A stretch of 64,000 bases of DNA from Streptomyces leeuwenhoekii (GTDB lineage Bacteria; Actinomycetota; Actinomycetes; Streptomycetales; Streptomycetaceae). The stretch spans positions 682,001 to 746,000 of the forward strand of contig NZ_LN831790.1 in assembly GCF_001013905.1 (NCBI RefSeq), written 5' to 3'. A model generated the notes under the pieces. The model was not told the origin of the DNA and made no database searches. It worked only from the letters and a program-made list of their open reading frames with translations. Every line of letters starts with the position of its first letter. Within the stretch, counting starts at the first letter, position 1. Shown here piece by piece: positions 35,743-45,800 of the stretch. Made by a program: the position numbers and the translations under genes.

Positions 35743-36866
35743 CCCCGCACCGCCGCGAGGACCCCGGCGCCGCGGGCCGCGCGCTCGGCGTCGCGCTTGG
35801 CGACCTCCTCGCGCACGAGCGGGATCACGTACCGGCCGAAGTCGATCGCGTCGTCGAGCAGGTCGTAGCCGCGGGCGGAGAGGATGTCGACGCCGAGGTC
35901 GTAGTAGTCCAGCAGTGCCTGGGCGACCGTCTCGGGGGTGCCGACCAGGGCGTTGGAGTTGCCGGCGCCTCCGGTGGCGGCGGCGGTGGGGGTCCACAGG
36001 GCGCGGTCGTAGCGCTCGCCCGCCTCGGCGATGGCGATCAGCCGCTGCGAGCCGGTGTTCTCGGGCGCCCCGGTCCGGTGGTGCCGCACCAGGCCCGCCG
36101 CGCTCCGTTCGCGGATGGCGCCGACCGTGCGGTGGGCCTTCTCCCAGGCCAGTTCCTCGGTCGGGGCGATGATCGGGCGGAAGGCGACCTGGATGCGCGG
36201 CACGTCGCTTCGCCCGGCGGCCCGCGCGGCGGCCTTGACCGCCTCGATCTGCTCGGCGGTCCTGGCCAGGGGCTCGCCCCAGAGGCAGTAGATGTCGGCC
36301 TCGGCACCTCCCGCGGCGTACGCGGCGGGGGACGAACCGCCGAACGAGACTCCCGGGCGGGGCCGCTGGACGGGGAAGACGTCGCTGACGAAGTCGTGGA
36401 AGCGGTAGTGCTCGCCCTCGTGGTCGAAGGGCTCGTGGGTGGTCCAGATCTTCTTGACGATCCGGATGTACTCACGGGTGCGGGCGTAGCGCTCGTCCTT
36501 GGTGAGGGTGTCGCCCTCGCGGCCCTGCTCGTGGTCGTTGCCGCCGGTGATGAAGTGCACGGTCAGCCGGCCCTCGCTGATCTGGTCCAGGGTGGCGAAG
36601 GTCTTGGCGGCGAAGGTGGGATAGGAGACGTTGGGCCGGTGGGCGAGCAGGATCTGCAGACGGTCGAGCCTGCTCGCGACGTACGCGGCGGCGGGCGCGG
36701 GATCGGGGGATCCGGAGCCGTAGGCGAACAGGACCCGGTCCCAGCCGTGGTCCTCGTGGGCCCGGGCGAGCCGGAGGGTGTACTCCTTGTCGAAGGCGGC
36801 GCCGGAGCGCGGAGTGGTTTCCGAGCCGTCGTTGGTGGCGGCGATGCCGAGGAACTCCACAGGCAT
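35739..36866 (-). CDS. LLM class FMN-dependent monooxygenase (SsuD/CmoJ-like)
   Basis: A 375-aa luciferase-like monooxygenase of the alkanesulfonate monooxygenase/NtaA-SnaA branch: FAYGSGSPDPAPAAAYVASR, LAHRPNVSYPTFAAKTFATL, GRLTVHFITGGNDHEQGREGD, and SDVFPVQRPRPGVSFGGSSP with the phosphate-binding GGSS. With FMNH2 and O2, relatives break C-S bonds of sulfonates or N-acetyl-S-alkylcysteines. The coupled acetyltransferase and paired cystine-type receptors favour the latter (inference). GAAAGG lies upstream of ATG 36866. It is the first enzyme gene after the leader peptide at 37194. Confidence 0.9.
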   Translation of the reverse strand: MPVEFLGIAATNDGSETTPRSGAAFDKEYTLRLARAHEDHGWDRVLFAYGSGSPDPAPAAAYVASRLDRLQILLAHRPNVSYPTFAAKTFATLDQISEGRLTVHFITGGNDHEQGREGDTLTKDERYARTREYIRIVKKIWTTHEPFDHEGEHYRFHDFVSDVFPVQRPRPGVSFGGSSPAAYAAGGAEADIYCLWGEPLARTAEQIEAVKAAARAAGRSDVPRIQVAFRPIIAPTEELAWEKAHRTVGAIRERSAAGLVRHHRTGAPENTGSQRLIAIAEAGERYDRALWTPTAAATGGAGNSNALVGTPETVAQALLDYYDLGVDILSARGYDLLDDAIDFGRYVIPLVREEVAKRDAERAARGAGVLAAVRG

Positions 36867-37116
36867 GGAACGGCCTTTCTCAGGTCCTGGAGGGTGTGCG
36901 CCGCCTGCGGGCGGGCACGGTGGAACAGCCCCGCGCACGGCCGTGCATGACGGACCGTCAGCGAGGTGCTGGTGACGACTGAGCGAGCGTGAGCGTGACG
37001 ACGCCAGGGCGTCGGTGGGTGTGACGGGGCAACGGCGGCAGCGCGCGCAAGGAGATCTCGGCCCGCGACGGGGTCACCGAGGGAGGGAAGGGCCGGTCAG
37101 ACGGCCCGCCGCCGAG

Positions 37117-37194
37117 TCAGACGCGACACGCCGCGGACCACACCCGACCGAAGTCGATGTGGTCGCGCGAGACCAAGCGCTGCTGGGCGTTCAT
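37117..37194 (-). CDS. Short sulfur-type leader peptide (25 aa), SRDHIDFGRV class
   Basis: An ATG-started 25-codon frame ending in TGA at 37117-37119. Its core SRDHIDFGRVWSAACRV matches the leader at 29083-29172 (S-R-x-H-I-D, then R-V, S-A-A) and the known actinobacterial sulfur leader peptides, including a Cys near the end. It lies 250 bp upstream of the monooxygenase operon on the same strand. I infer that the translation status of the Cys codon controls the downstream genes. I see no single dominant terminator in the gap, so the mechanism is open. Confidence 0.75.
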   Translation of the reverse strand: MNAQQRLVSRDHIDFGRVWSAACRV

Positions 37195-37488
37195 GCGACC
37201 ACTTGAGCAGGACACCGGGCTCTTAGTCAACCGGGCGCCCGCATCCCGGACCCCAACGGTCCACCGGTCGGGGCCTGTTGACAGACCGGTGCTTCAGCCG
37301 CCTACGATCGGCGGCGGACGGGTCCCGCCGTGCGCGGCGCCCGCTCCGGCCGCGTTGAGGGACGCGGCAGCGTGTGACGACGCCGGACCCGGGCCGCAGC
37401 GTTCCCGCGGGGCAATGTGGAACATGCCCGCCGCGCAGGCCGCCCGGTGATCTCCCCACGCCCGTGCCTCCCTCTCCGGAGATTCCCG
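37195..37488. promoter_or_regulatory. Divergent control region of the two sulfur operons
   Basis: Just under 300 bp separate the minus-strand leader peptide from the plus-strand permease. It must hold both promoters. It includes a moderately AT-richer patch near 37215-37235, but no box is convincing and I find no TTTCC...GGAA copy here. A tiny ATG frame at 37414 ends before the permease and is not supported. Confidence 0.4.
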
Positions 37489-38490
37489 ATGGCCACCTCG
37501 TCCGACACCGTCCCCGCCCCGCCCGGCCTGCGCCGGGAGTCCGGTCCCGCGGCCGGCCCGCCGCGGATCGTGCCGCGCCGGCACCTCGGCCGCCTGCTGT
37601 CGGCCGCCGCCGGACTGCTGGTCCTGGCGATGATCCTCAACTCCGTCGTCCGCAACGACGCGTTCCAGTGGGACGTGGTCGGCCGGTACTTCACCAGCGC
37701 CGCCGTGCTGGACGGACTGCTGCTCACCCTGTGGCTGACCGCGGCGGTGACCGTGCTCGGTTTCCTGCTCGGCACGCCGCTGGCGGTGATGCGGCTGTCC
37801 GGCAACCCGGTGCTGCGCACCCTCGCCTGGGGGTACGTGTGGGTCTTCCGCTCCACCCCGCTGCTGGTGCAACTGCTGTTCTGGTTCAACATCGGCGCCC
37901 TGTATCCGACGCTCGGGCTCGGCATCCCGTTCGGCCCGGAGTTCGTCACCGTGCGGACGGTCAATCTGCTCGGCCCCACCCTGACCGCCGTCATCGGACT
38001 GACCCTGCACGAGGCCGCCTACGCCGCCGAGGTGGTGCGCGGCGGCATCCTCTCCGTGGACCCCGGTCAGACCGAGGCCGCCCAGGCCCTCGGCCTGAGC
38101 AGGCGCCGCACCCTGCGCCGCGTCGTCATCCCCCAGGCGATGCGCTCGATCGTGCCGACCGCCGGGAACATGCTGATCGGCACGCTCAAGGGGACCAGCA
38201 TCGTCAGCGTGCTGGCCGTGCACGACCTGCTCCACTCGGTGCAACTGGTCTACAACCAGACGTACCAGATCATCCCGCTGCTGCTGGTCGCCACGCTCTG
38301 GTACATCGCCGTCACCACCGTGCTGAGCGCGGGCCAGTACTACGTCGAGCGGTACTACGCCCGCGGCACCTCGCGCGCCCTGCCGCCCACGCCGCTCCAG
38401 CGGTTGCGCGGCCGCCTGGCGGCCGCGGGCGGCCGGGTGCGTACGGCGACGGCGACCGACGCCCGCCCGGTGACCGGCGGTGACCGGTGA
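37489..38490 (+). CDS. Amino-acid-type ABC permease, second of the locus
   Basis: A 333-aa permease closely similar to the one at 33231: [57 protein letters not shown] and a shared QYYVERYYARGTSRALPPTP tail. This implies duplication. No ATPase or receptor is encoded on this side, so it probably joins the ATPase at 32470, giving two permeases, two receptors and one ATPase as in TcyJKLMN. GGAGA lies seven bases before ATG 37489. Confidence 0.92.
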   Translation: MATSSDTVPAPPGLRRESGPAAGPPRIVPRRHLGRLLSAAAGLLVLAMILNSVVRNDAFQWDVVGRYFTSAAVLDGLLLTLWLTAAVTVLGFLLGTPLAVMRLSGNPVLRTLAWGYVWVFRSTPLLVQLLFWFNIGALYPTLGLGIPFGPEFVTVRTVNLLGPTLTAVIGLTLHEAAYAAEVVRGGILSVDPGQTEAAQALGLSRRRTLRRVVIPQAMRSIVPTAGNMLIGTLKGTSIVSVLAVHDLLHSVQLVYNQTYQIIPLLLVATLWYIAVTTVLSAGQYYVERYYARGTSRALPPTPLQRLRGRLAAAGGRVRTATATDARPVTGGDR

Positions 38491-40508
38491 GCGCGGCCCC
38501 GGCGGCCGTCCTGGCCGTCGTCGGCGCGGGCCCGCGCGCCACCGGCCTGCTGGAGCGCATCGCCGCCAACGCCCCCGAACTGTGGGAGCACGACAGGGAG
38601 TTGGTGATCCACCTGATCGATCCGTACCCGGCCGGCCCGGGGCGGATCTGGCGGCACGAGCAGTCACCGCTGCTGCGCATGAACTCGATGGCCGAGGACG
38701 TCACCCTCTTCACCGACGAGTCCTCCACCCTCGACGGCCCGGTACGGCCCGGTCCCTCGCTGTCGGAGTGGGCCGCCCAGTTCTCCGGGCGCGGCCCGCG
38801 CCACGAGCCGTACGAGGAGCCCGCCGACCCGGAGGTGCTCGCCGAGCTGCGCACCCTCACCGGCACCGACTTCCCCACCCGCCGGGCGCAGAGCGCCTAT
38901 CTGGACTGGGTGTTCCGCAGAGTCCTGGCCGACCTGCCGCCCCGGGTCACCGTGGTCCGGCACCGTACGACCGCCACCGCGGTCACCGGTCCCCCGGACG
39001 GCCCGCAGCGGGTGCGTCTGGCCGGCCGCGCCACCGCGCTCACCGCCGACGTGGTGGTCCTCGCCCAGGGCCACCTGGGCTCGGCGCCCACCGGCGAGCA
39101 CCGGGCGATGGCCTCCTTCGCGCGCCGGCACGGCCGCTTCCACCTCCCGCCGGCGTTCACCGCCGACGCCGACCTGTCGGGCCTGCGGCCCGGCGAGCAC
39201 GTCGTCCTGCGCGGCTTCGGACTGGCCTTCGTCGATCTGATGGTGCTGCTCACCGAGGGACGCGGCGGCGCGTACCACACGGCACCGGACGGCACCCTCA
39301 CCTATCTGCCGTCCGGTCGGGAGCCCGTCCTCCACGTCGGGTCGCGGCGCGGGGTGCCCTACCACGCCAAGATTGGCTACCGGCTCCAGGGCCCCCGGCC
39401 CCCGCTGCCGCGCCACTTCGGCCCCGAGGCGGTCGACGCCCTGCTCGCGCAGGACCGCCCGCTGGATCTGCGCCGGGACGTGTGGCCGCTGATGGCCAAG
39501 GAGATCGGGTACGGGTACTACCACGAGCTGTTCCACGCCCACCCCGAGCGCACGGCCCTCGCCTGGCCGGAGTTCACCGCCGCCTACGACCGGCTGGACT
39601 GGGGCGGCGCCGGCCTGGCCGGCCTCGTCGCCGCGGCCGTGCCCGACCCGGCGGACCGGCTCGACCTCGCGGCCCTGGACCGTCCCCTGGACGGCCTCGT
39701 CCTCCCCACGCCGGACGCCTTCCAGGAACACCTGCGCGCGCACATCGCACAGGACGTCGCCCGCCGCGAGAACCCGGAGTTCAGCGCCGACCTCGGGGCG
39801 TTCCTCGCCCTGCTCTCCGTCTACGGCTCCCTGCCCCGCCTGGTCGCCGCCGGGCGGCTGACCGCGCGCTCCGTCGCCGAGGACCTCGACGGCTGGTGGC
39901 ACGGCTTCTTCAGCTTCCTCGCCTCCGGCCCGCCCGGCTTCCGCCTGCGCCAGTTGCTGGCCCTGTCCCGGGCCGGGATCGTCCGCTTCACCGGGGCGGA
40001 CCTCCGGATCGGCACGGACGAGACCACCGGTACCTTCAGCGCGGCCAGTCCCACCGTCCCCGGCCACACCGTCCACGCCACCGCACTGATCGAGGCGTAC
40101 GTCCCCGCCGCCTCCCTGGACCGCACCGAGGATCCTCTCCTGCGGCATCTGCACCGGGCGGGCGCACTCGCCGAGGATGTCGTCACCGATCCCTGCCACG
40201 TCCACCGCTCGGGGCTGCTCACCGTCTCCCCCGCCGACGGCCGCATCCTCGACCCGGGGCTCGGCGGCCCCCACCCCCGCCGTGTCGCGCTCGGCGCGCC
40301 CACCAACAGCCGGGCCGCGGCCGCCTTCGCCCGTCCTCACACCGATGCCCCGGCCTTCCGCCAGAACGACGCGGCGGCCCGGGCCCTGCTGCGCACGCTC
40401 GCGGCGACGGCGGGGCACGAGCGGGGGACCGGGACCGCGGACGCCGATCCGGTCAGCCGTCGAATTCGACCGCCGTGCCGTACAGCCGGCGCGCCTTCAG
40501 CCGGATGA
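38487..40508 (+). CDS. FAD/NAD(P)-binding protein of unknown substrate
   Basis: A 673-aa protein opening with a dinucleotide-binding fold (AVLAVVGAGPRATGLLERIA) and RMNSMAEDVTLFTD, features of the large FAD-NAD(P)-binding (NAD_binding_9 type) family. A second nucleotide region appears at LTADVVVLAQGHLG. Cytosolic. Its GTG start overlaps the permease stop as GTGA, so it is made with the transporter and probably acts on the imported sulfur compound or supplies reduced flavin; neither is proven. The last 18 codons overlap the convergent PNPOx gene and look non-native, so the ancestral stop may have been lost. Confidence 0.82.
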   Translation: MSAAPAAVLAVVGAGPRATGLLERIAANAPELWEHDRELVIHLIDPYPAGPGRIWRHEQSPLLRMNSMAEDVTLFTDESSTLDGPVRPGPSLSEWAAQFSGRGPRHEPYEEPADPEVLAELRTLTGTDFPTRRAQSAYLDWVFRRVLADLPPRVTVVRHRTTATAVTGPPDGPQRVRLAGRATALTADVVVLAQGHLGSAPTGEHRAMASFARRHGRFHLPPAFTADADLSGLRPGEHVVLRGFGLAFVDLMVLLTEGRGGAYHTAPDGTLTYLPSGREPVLHVGSRRGVPYHAKIGYRLQGPRPPLPRHFGPEAVDALLAQDRPLDLRRDVWPLMAKEIGYGYYHELFHAHPERTALAWPEFTAAYDRLDWGGAGLAGLVAAAVPDPADRLDLAALDRPLDGLVLPTPDAFQEHLRAHIAQDVARRENPEFSADLGAFLALLSVYGSLPRLVAAGRLTARSVAEDLDGWWHGFFSFLASGPPGFRLRQLLALSRAGIVRFTGADLRIGTDETTGTFSAASPTVPGHTVHATALIEAYVPAASLDRTEDPLLRHLHRAGALAEDVVTDPCHVHRSGLLTVSPADGRILDPGLGGPHPRRVALGAPTNSRAAAAFARPHTDAPAFRQNDAAARALLRTLAATAGHERGTGTADADPVSRRIRPPCRTAGAPSAG

Positions 40509-40911
40509 CGACCCGGCGTTCGGCGACCTGCTGCTCCAGGAACGCCTGTTCGTCCTCCGGTCTGTCGGATTCCGGGATCATCGCGAGCAGTTCCCGTCCC
40601 ACCGCGTCGCCGGGCACCGTGGTGATCTCCGATATCTCGGCCTCGCCCTCGGCGACCGCGAACGACCAGACGTCGTCGCCCGCCACATGCAGGGCCACGC
40701 GCGGGTCGCGCCGCAGGTGCTGGACCTTCACGCGGTCGGCCGTGGTGGAGAACCGGGCCGTGCGGGACTCGGGGTCCCACTGGTAGAGCATGGTCGTCAG
40801 ATGGGGATGGCCACTGCGCTTGCTGGTGGCGAGGGTGCCGAACCGCTGCTTGGCCAGCAGCGCGGAGAGGGCTTCGTCGGACAGGGCGCGGGCGGTGGGA
40901 GCTTGAGTCAT
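40453..40911 (-). CDS. Pyridoxamine 5'-phosphate oxidase-fold (PPOX class) flavin or F420 protein
   Basis: A 152-aa split-barrel protein: LAKQRFGTLATSKRSGHPHLTTMLYQWD, then RVKVQHLRRDPRVALHVAG, the usual order in FMN/F420-binding PPOX proteins. Family members reduce or bind small cofactors and serve as F420-dependent reductases or heme-related proteins; no specific role is clear. There is no convincing ribosome binding site before ATG 40911. Its 3' end overlaps the convergent FAD protein by 56 bp. Confidence 0.85.
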   Translation of the reverse strand: MTQAPTARALSDEALSALLAKQRFGTLATSKRSGHPHLTTMLYQWDPESRTARFSTTADRVKVQHLRRDPRVALHVAGDDVWSFAVAEGEAEISEITTVPGDAVGRELLAMIPESDRPEDEQAFLEQQVAERRVVIRLKARRLYGTAVEFDG

Positions 40912-40970
40912 GACGGGGCAACCACTGCGGGCGGGCCCGCATTCCGCACTCCGGGCACGGTCCCGGCCGC

Positions 40971-41984
40971 TCACCCTCCCGAGCTCTCCCGCACCACCAA
41001 CCGGTGATCGGCGATCTCGTCGATCGCGGGCCCACCGGAGGTCTGGGCGTCGATACGGGCCAGGAGCAGACGCACCGCTGTGCGCGCGATGCCCGGCTTG
41101 TCCGGCGCGACGGTGGTGAGGGTGGGGACGCTGAAGCGGGTCGCCTCGATGTCGTCGAACCCGGCCACGTCCAGGTCCTCGGGTACCGACCGGCCCTCCT
41201 CGTACAGCGCGCGCACGGCTCCGAGGGCCAGATGGTCGTTGAGACAGAGCAGCGCGTCCGGGGGCTCCGGCAGGCGCAGGAGAAGGCGGGCGGCGTCCGC
41301 TCCGTCCGCCCAGCGGAAGGCACCGACCGGCACGACGAGGTCGTCGGCCACCGGGACGCCCGCCGCGGCCAGTGCCCGCTGGTAGCCGACGGTGCGCAGC
41401 CTGCTGGTGGTGCGCGGGCCGCGCAGTGTGCCGCCGACCACGGCGATGCGGCGCCGGCCTCGGGAGAGCAGGTGCTCGGTGGCCTCGCGGGCCGCGGCCA
41501 CGTTGTCGATGGCCACGTGGTCGGCGCTGCCGGGCGGGTTGCACTCGCCGAGCAGGACCAGCGGCAGCCGGGTGTCGCGGCCGGCGAGGTCGCGGGGGCG
41601 CAGGGCGAGCGGCGAGAGGATGACCCCGTCGGTGAACTGGGCGTCGAAGCCGCGCACGGCGGCGAGTTCCTTCTCGCGCCTGCCGCCGGTCTCCAGCAGG
41701 AGGGTGGTGCTCCCGCACCGTTCGGTCTCCGCCATGACGTGACGGGCCAGTTCGGCGAAGTAGGCGATGTCCAGGTCGGGTACGGCCAGGGCGATCATGC
41801 CCGTACGGCCCCGGCGGAGCTGGCGCCCGGCGATGTTGATCCGGTAACCGAGGGCGTCGATGGCCTCCCGCACCGCGGCCCGGGTGCGCTCGGAGACGTG
41901 CTGGTAGTCGTTGAGCACGTTCGACACCGTCTTCGGGGAGACGCCGGCGTACTCCGCGACGTCCTTGATGCTGGGCCTGCCCAT
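40971..41984 (-). CDS. LacI family transcriptional regulator
   Basis: A 337-aa repressor with the N-terminal helix-turn-helix and hinge (SIKDVAEYAGVSPKTVSNVL, INIAGRQLRRGRTGMIALAV) and a periplasmic-binding-protein-like sugar sensor (DNVAAAREATEHLLSRGRRR; PEDLDVAGFDDIEATRFSVP). Such regulators repress sugar-uptake genes. The target is not obvious: the nearest genes are the PPOX protein, and, divergently, the maltokinase-cap protein. GGAAGGGGGGAGG precedes ATG 41984. Confidence 0.92.
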   Translation of the reverse strand: MGRPSIKDVAEYAGVSPKTVSNVLNDYQHVSERTRAAVREAIDALGYRINIAGRQLRRGRTGMIALAVPDLDIAYFAELARHVMAETERCGSTTLLLETGGRREKELAAVRGFDAQFTDGVILSPLALRPRDLAGRDTRLPLVLLGECNPPGSADHVAIDNVAAAREATEHLLSRGRRRIAVVGGTLRGPRTTSRLRTVGYQRALAAAGVPVADDLVVPVGAFRWADGADAARLLLRLPEPPDALLCLNDHLALGAVRALYEEGRSVPEDLDVAGFDDIEATRFSVPTLTTVAPDKPGIARTAVRLLLARIDAQTSGGPAIDEIADHRLVVRESSGG

Positions 41985-42212
41985 GCCTCCCCCCTTCCCT
42001 CCGGCTCCGGGATCGTAGCGACAGCCCGGGCCGGGCTCCAGGCCGTTCAGCGACTCCGCGAACCACCGGATCAACCCGAAGAACCCGAGGCGATCCGGGG
42101 CGACCCGACGAAGTCGATGACCGTCTCCGGCCGAGGGGGCGCCCGCCCGGCCGGGGACGCCCAGGTGGGAGGGTAGGAGGGCCAACCTCTGCTCGCTGGA
42201 AGGAATTTCGGT

Positions 42213-42878
42213 ATGGCCGTCATCCACCAGACCGTCCTCAAACCGACCAAGCTCGAACTGCTCACCTCCTGGCTCCCCTCCCGGCCGTGGTACCGAGGCG
42301 GCACGGGCGAACCACGGCTGACCAAGGCCGGCGGCTTCCGGCTGGACGATCCGGAGGGCGACGTCGGGATCGAGTTCATGGTGGTCACCGACGCCTCCGG
42401 CACCCGCCCGGTCTCTTATCTGGTGCCGCTGACCTATCGCGGGGCCCGGCTCGACGGGGCGGACCACGCACTCGTCGGCACCATGGACCACGGGGTGCTG
42501 GGGCCGCGCTGGGCCTACGACGGCTGCCACGACCCGGTGATGGTCGCCCAGTTGCTCGCGCTGATCGAGGGCCGTGCCCAGGCCCAGGACCAGAGCATCA
42601 GCGACACTCTCGACCGGGAGGTCACCCGCTCCTACTCCGGTGACGGAGTCACCAGCACCGACCTCGCAGCCATCGCCGCCGACGACCCGGAGGGCACCGA
42701 TCTGCCCCTCGCGGACGGCAGCACCCTGCGCCTGAACCGGGTTCTGCGGCCCGCCCCGGACAGTGGCCCCGTCCTTCCCGAGGCAGCCGCCGGCCATGTC
42801 GCCGGGGTCTGGAGCCTGCCGGACGGCACCCGGGCCCGGGGGCTGTTCGCCGTCCTGCGCGACAGCGGCGCTCGGTAG
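42213..42878 (+). CDS. Maltokinase N-terminal cap-like protein
   Basis: A 221-aa cytosolic protein. Its opening IHQTVLKPTKLELLTSWLPS and EFMVVTDASGTRPVSYLVPL match the N-terminal cap domain of actinobacterial maltokinase (Mak), here without the kinase domain. Stand-alone forms are common in Streptomyces and often carry branching-enzyme-like names by mistake. Function is unknown; carbohydrate binding is possible. GGAAGGAA lies upstream of ATG 42213. It is divergent from the LacI regulator, which may control it. Confidence 0.8.
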   Translation: MAVIHQTVLKPTKLELLTSWLPSRPWYRGGTGEPRLTKAGGFRLDDPEGDVGIEFMVVTDASGTRPVSYLVPLTYRGARLDGADHALVGTMDHGVLGPRWAYDGCHDPVMVAQLLALIEGRAQAQDQSISDTLDREVTRSYSGDGVTSTDLAAIAADDPEGTDLPLADGSTLRLNRVLRPAPDSGPVLPEAAAGHVAGVWSLPDGTRARGLFAVLRDSGAR

Positions 42879-43057
42879 CGGCGGCTCCACACCGTCCGGC
42901 CCCGGCGGGGGTGGACCGGCCGCCGTGTCCCTCGTGGGCGCGGGCGGGTGTTGCCCGCCCACGGTGGGCTCGCGGGGAGCGCGGCGCGCAGGGCCCTCCC
43001 GTCCGGGCGCGGGCGGGAGGGCCGTACCGGCGGTGGTCGCCGCGGGTGCGGGCCCGC

Positions 43058-44392
43058 CTATCGCACCAGGCAGGGGCGCTTGGCGTCGAACTCCCAGCCC
43101 GGGATCAGGTACTGCATGCCGATGGCGTCGTCCCGCGCGCCCAGGGCCTTCGTGCGGTAGAGCTCGTGGGCGGCGAGAAGGCGGTCCATGTCGAGCTGGA
43201 CGCCGAGACCGGGGGCGTCGGGGACGGCGATCTCGCCGTCGACGATGCGGGGCGGGGTGGTGGTGAGCCGCTCCAGGCCCTCCTGCCATATCCAGTGCGT
43301 GTCCAGGGCGTTGTACTCGCCGGGTGCGGCGGCTCCGCAGTGCGTGACCATGGCGAGGGAGATGTCGAAGTGGTTGTTGGAGTGGCAGCCCCAGGTCAGT
43401 CCCATCGCGTTGCACAACTGCGCCACGCGGACGGAGCCCTGCATGGTCCAGAAGTGCGGGTCGGCGAGCGGGATGGAGACCGACTGCAGGGCGAGGGCGT
43501 GGGTCAGCTGCCGCCAGTCGGTGGCGATCATGTTGGTGGCCGTGGGCAGACCGGTCGCGCGGCGGAACTCGGCCAGGATCTCCCGCCCGGAGTAGCCGTT
43601 CTCGGCGCCGCAGGGGTCCTCGGCGTAGGCGAGCGTCCCGGCCAGCGGCGCACAGAGCTCGACGGCCTCCTTCAGCGACCAGGCCCCGTTGGGGTCGAGG
43701 GTGATCCGGGCCTCGGGGAAACGGTCCTTCAGCGCGCGTACGGCCTTGACCTCCTCCGCGCCCTCCAGGACGCCGCCCTTCAGCTTGAAGTCGCGGAAGC
43801 CGTACAGGTCGTAGGTCGCCTCGGCCTGGCGCACGATCGCCTCGGGCGTCAGGGCCTCCTCGTGCCGGATCCGGTACCAGTCGGTGTCCGCGTCGTGCTC
43901 GCGGACGTACTCCAGGTCGGTGCGGTCGGGGTCGCCGACGTAGAAGAGGTAGCCCAGCACCCGTACGGAGTCCCGCTGCATGCCGTCCCCGAGGAGCGCC
44001 GCGACCGGCACGTCGAGGTGCTGGCCGAGCAGGTCCAGGAGAGCCGACTCGACGGCGGTGACGGCGTGCACGGTGGTTCGCAGGTCAAAGGTCTGCGCGC
44101 CCCGTCCACCGGCGTCGCGGTCGGCGAAGCGGGCTCCGATCTCGCGCAGCACCCGCTTGTAGTCGCCGACCTTGGCGCCGACCACGAGGGACTCGGCGTC
44201 GCGCAGGGTCTGTGTGATCTTCTCCCCGCCGGGCACCTCGCCGAGGCCGGTGCGGCCCTCGGAGTCCGTCAGGACGACGATGTTGCGGGTGAAGTAGGGG
44301 CCGTGGGCACCGGAGAGGTTCAGTTCCATGCAGTCGCGCCCCGCCACGGGGTAGACGGAGAACGCGGTGACGGTCGGCTGGCTCGTGCTCAT
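43058..44392 (-). CDS. gudD: Glucarate dehydratase (enolase superfamily)
   Basis: A 444-aa enolase-superfamily enzyme converting D-glucarate (or L-idarate) to 5-dehydro-4-deoxy-D-glucarate. Visible features are the N-terminal capping domain, the catalytic KLKGG motif (in [16 protein letters not shown]), [11 protein letters not shown] with a metal ligand Asp, [15 protein letters not shown] and [33 protein letters not shown] holds the late catalytic His/Asp group. Full family length. It lies 70 bp downstream of the gluconate-type permease gene on the same strand and forms an operon with it. Confidence 0.95.
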   Translation of the reverse strand: MSTSQPTVTAFSVYPVAGRDCMELNLSGAHGPYFTRNIVVLTDSEGRTGLGEVPGGEKITQTLRDAESLVVGAKVGDYKRVLREIGARFADRDAGGRGAQTFDLRTTVHAVTAVESALLDLLGQHLDVPVAALLGDGMQRDSVRVLGYLFYVGDPDRTDLEYVREHDADTDWYRIRHEEALTPEAIVRQAEATYDLYGFRDFKLKGGVLEGAEEVKAVRALKDRFPEARITLDPNGAWSLKEAVELCAPLAGTLAYAEDPCGAENGYSGREILAEFRRATGLPTATNMIATDWRQLTHALALQSVSIPLADPHFWTMQGSVRVAQLCNAMGLTWGCHSNNHFDISLAMVTHCGAAAPGEYNALDTHWIWQEGLERLTTTPPRIVDGEIAVPDAPGLGVQLDMDRLLAAHELYRTKALGARDDAIGMQYLIPGWEFDAKRPCLVR

Positions 44393-44462
44393 GTTCTCTT
44401 CAGGTTCCTTGTGTCTGCGGGTACGGGTTTGCGTCGGCTGGTGCCGGGGTGCCGGGGGCGGC

Positions 44463-45800
44463 TCACAGGCTCAGGAGGTCGAGGACCCATTCGGCCGCCA
44501 GGACGCCGCCCAGACCGAGGACCGACAGAACCGTGGTGTAGGTGGTGCGAACCTTGATCGCCTGGATGACCGAGAGATTGAAGTACTCCTTGAACAGCCA
44601 GAAACCGGGGTCGTTGACGTGTGAGAAGGCGACCGAACCGCAAGAGACGGCGAGCACCATCATCTCGGCGTGCGCACCGCTCCCGGCAAGCAGGGGCAGC
44701 ACCACACCGGAGGCCGTGACGACGGCGACCGTGGCCGATCCGAGGGCCACCCGGAGAATGGCCGCGATCAGCCAGGCCAGGACGATGGCGGAGATGGACC
44801 AGGAGTCGGTGACGTCCTTGATGTAGTCGGAGATGCCGCCTTCCACCAGGACGTTCTTGAAGGCGCCGCCGGCACCGATGACCAGCAGGATCATCGCCAT
44901 CGCCTTGACCGCCGAGGAGCAGGACGCGCTGACCTCCGACAGGCTCCGGCCGATCCGCGGCCCGAAGGCCCAGATGGCCAGGAGCAGCGTCAGCAGGAGC
45001 GCGATCGGTGCCGAGCCGATGAACGCGACGGAGTGCAGGAAGGGGCTCTCGTCGGACGTGGCCATGTCCGTCACCGCGGCCCCGGCGATCAGGACGACGG
45101 GGAACAGCGCCACGAAGACCGACCAGCCGAGACCGGGCATCTCCTCGTCGTCGAAGACCCGCTCGCTGACCAGTCCCTGGGGGATGGCGGGGTTCATCGC
45201 CTTGATGAAGGGCAGGCGGGGCCAGAGCAGCGCGATGAGAGCGCCGACCGGCACCGCGACGAACAGTCCGTAGAACAGCGTCAGCCCGACGGAGGCGTGG
45301 AAGGTCGCGGCGACGGCGGTGGGGCCGGGGTGCGGGGGCAGGAAGCTGTGCATGGTGGACAGGGCGATCGACATCGGCAGCCCGACCCACAGCAGGTTGG
45401 CTCCGGTGACGCGGACCAGGGTGAACGCGATGGGCACGATGATGATGAAGGCGACCTCGTAGAACATGGTCACGCCGATGAGCATGGAGGTCACCACCAT
45501 GGCGACCTGGACCCAGCGCGGTCCGAAGGCGTCGAGCAGTTTGTCGGCTATGCGCTGGGCGGCGCCGGAGTCCCCCATGACGCGGCCGACCATGGCACCG
45601 AGCCCGATGGTGAGCATCGTGTCACCGATCTGTCCTCCGATGCCCTCGGAGAGCACGTCCGGGATCTCCTTCACCGGGATGCCCTGGACGACGGCGACGC
45701 CGACCGCCACGAGCAGGAGAGCCGCGAAGCCGTTCAGTTTCAGCCTGGTCATGAGGAGCAGCAGAACCAGAACGCTGATTCCTACTACGACGAGTGGCAT
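44463..45800 (-). CDS. GntP-family sugar acid:H+ symporter, probable glucarate importer
   Basis: A 445-aa membrane protein with about 12 to 14 helices. GntP family landmarks are [27 protein letters not shown] (first part), [28 protein letters not shown] and [15 protein letters not shown]. The family imports gluconate and related acids; pairing with gudD suggests glucarate or galactarate. AGGGGA lies upstream of ATG 45800. The closest upstream gene on this strand is the 42-aa ORF at 46326, nearly 400 bp away. Confidence 0.93.
   Translation of the reverse strand: MPLVVVGISVLVLLLLMTRLKLNGFAALLLVAVGVAVVQGIPVKEIPDVLSEGIGGQIGDTMLTIGLGAMVGRVMGDSGAAQRIADKLLDAFGPRWVQVAMVVTSMLIGVTMFYEVAFIIIVPIAFTLVRVTGANLLWVGLPMSIALSTMHSFLPPHPGPTAVAATFHASVGLTLFYGLFVAVPVGALIALLWPRLPFIKAMNPAIPQGLVSERVFDDEEMPGLGWSVFVALFPVVLIAGAAVTDMATSDESPFLHSVAFIGSAPIALLLTLLLAIWAFGPRIGRSLSEVSASCSSAVKAMAMILLVIGAGGAFKNVLVEGGISDYIKDVTDSWSISAIVLAWLIAAILRVALGSATVAVVTASGVVLPLLAGSGAHAEMMVLAVSCGSVAFSHVNDPGFWLFKEYFNLSVIQAIKVRTTYTTVLSVLGLGGVLAAEWVLDLLSL

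Noticed and set aside
37414..37449. An 11-codon ATG frame before the second sulfur permease
   Set aside because: It has no leader-peptide motif, no Cys and no clear ribosome binding site.
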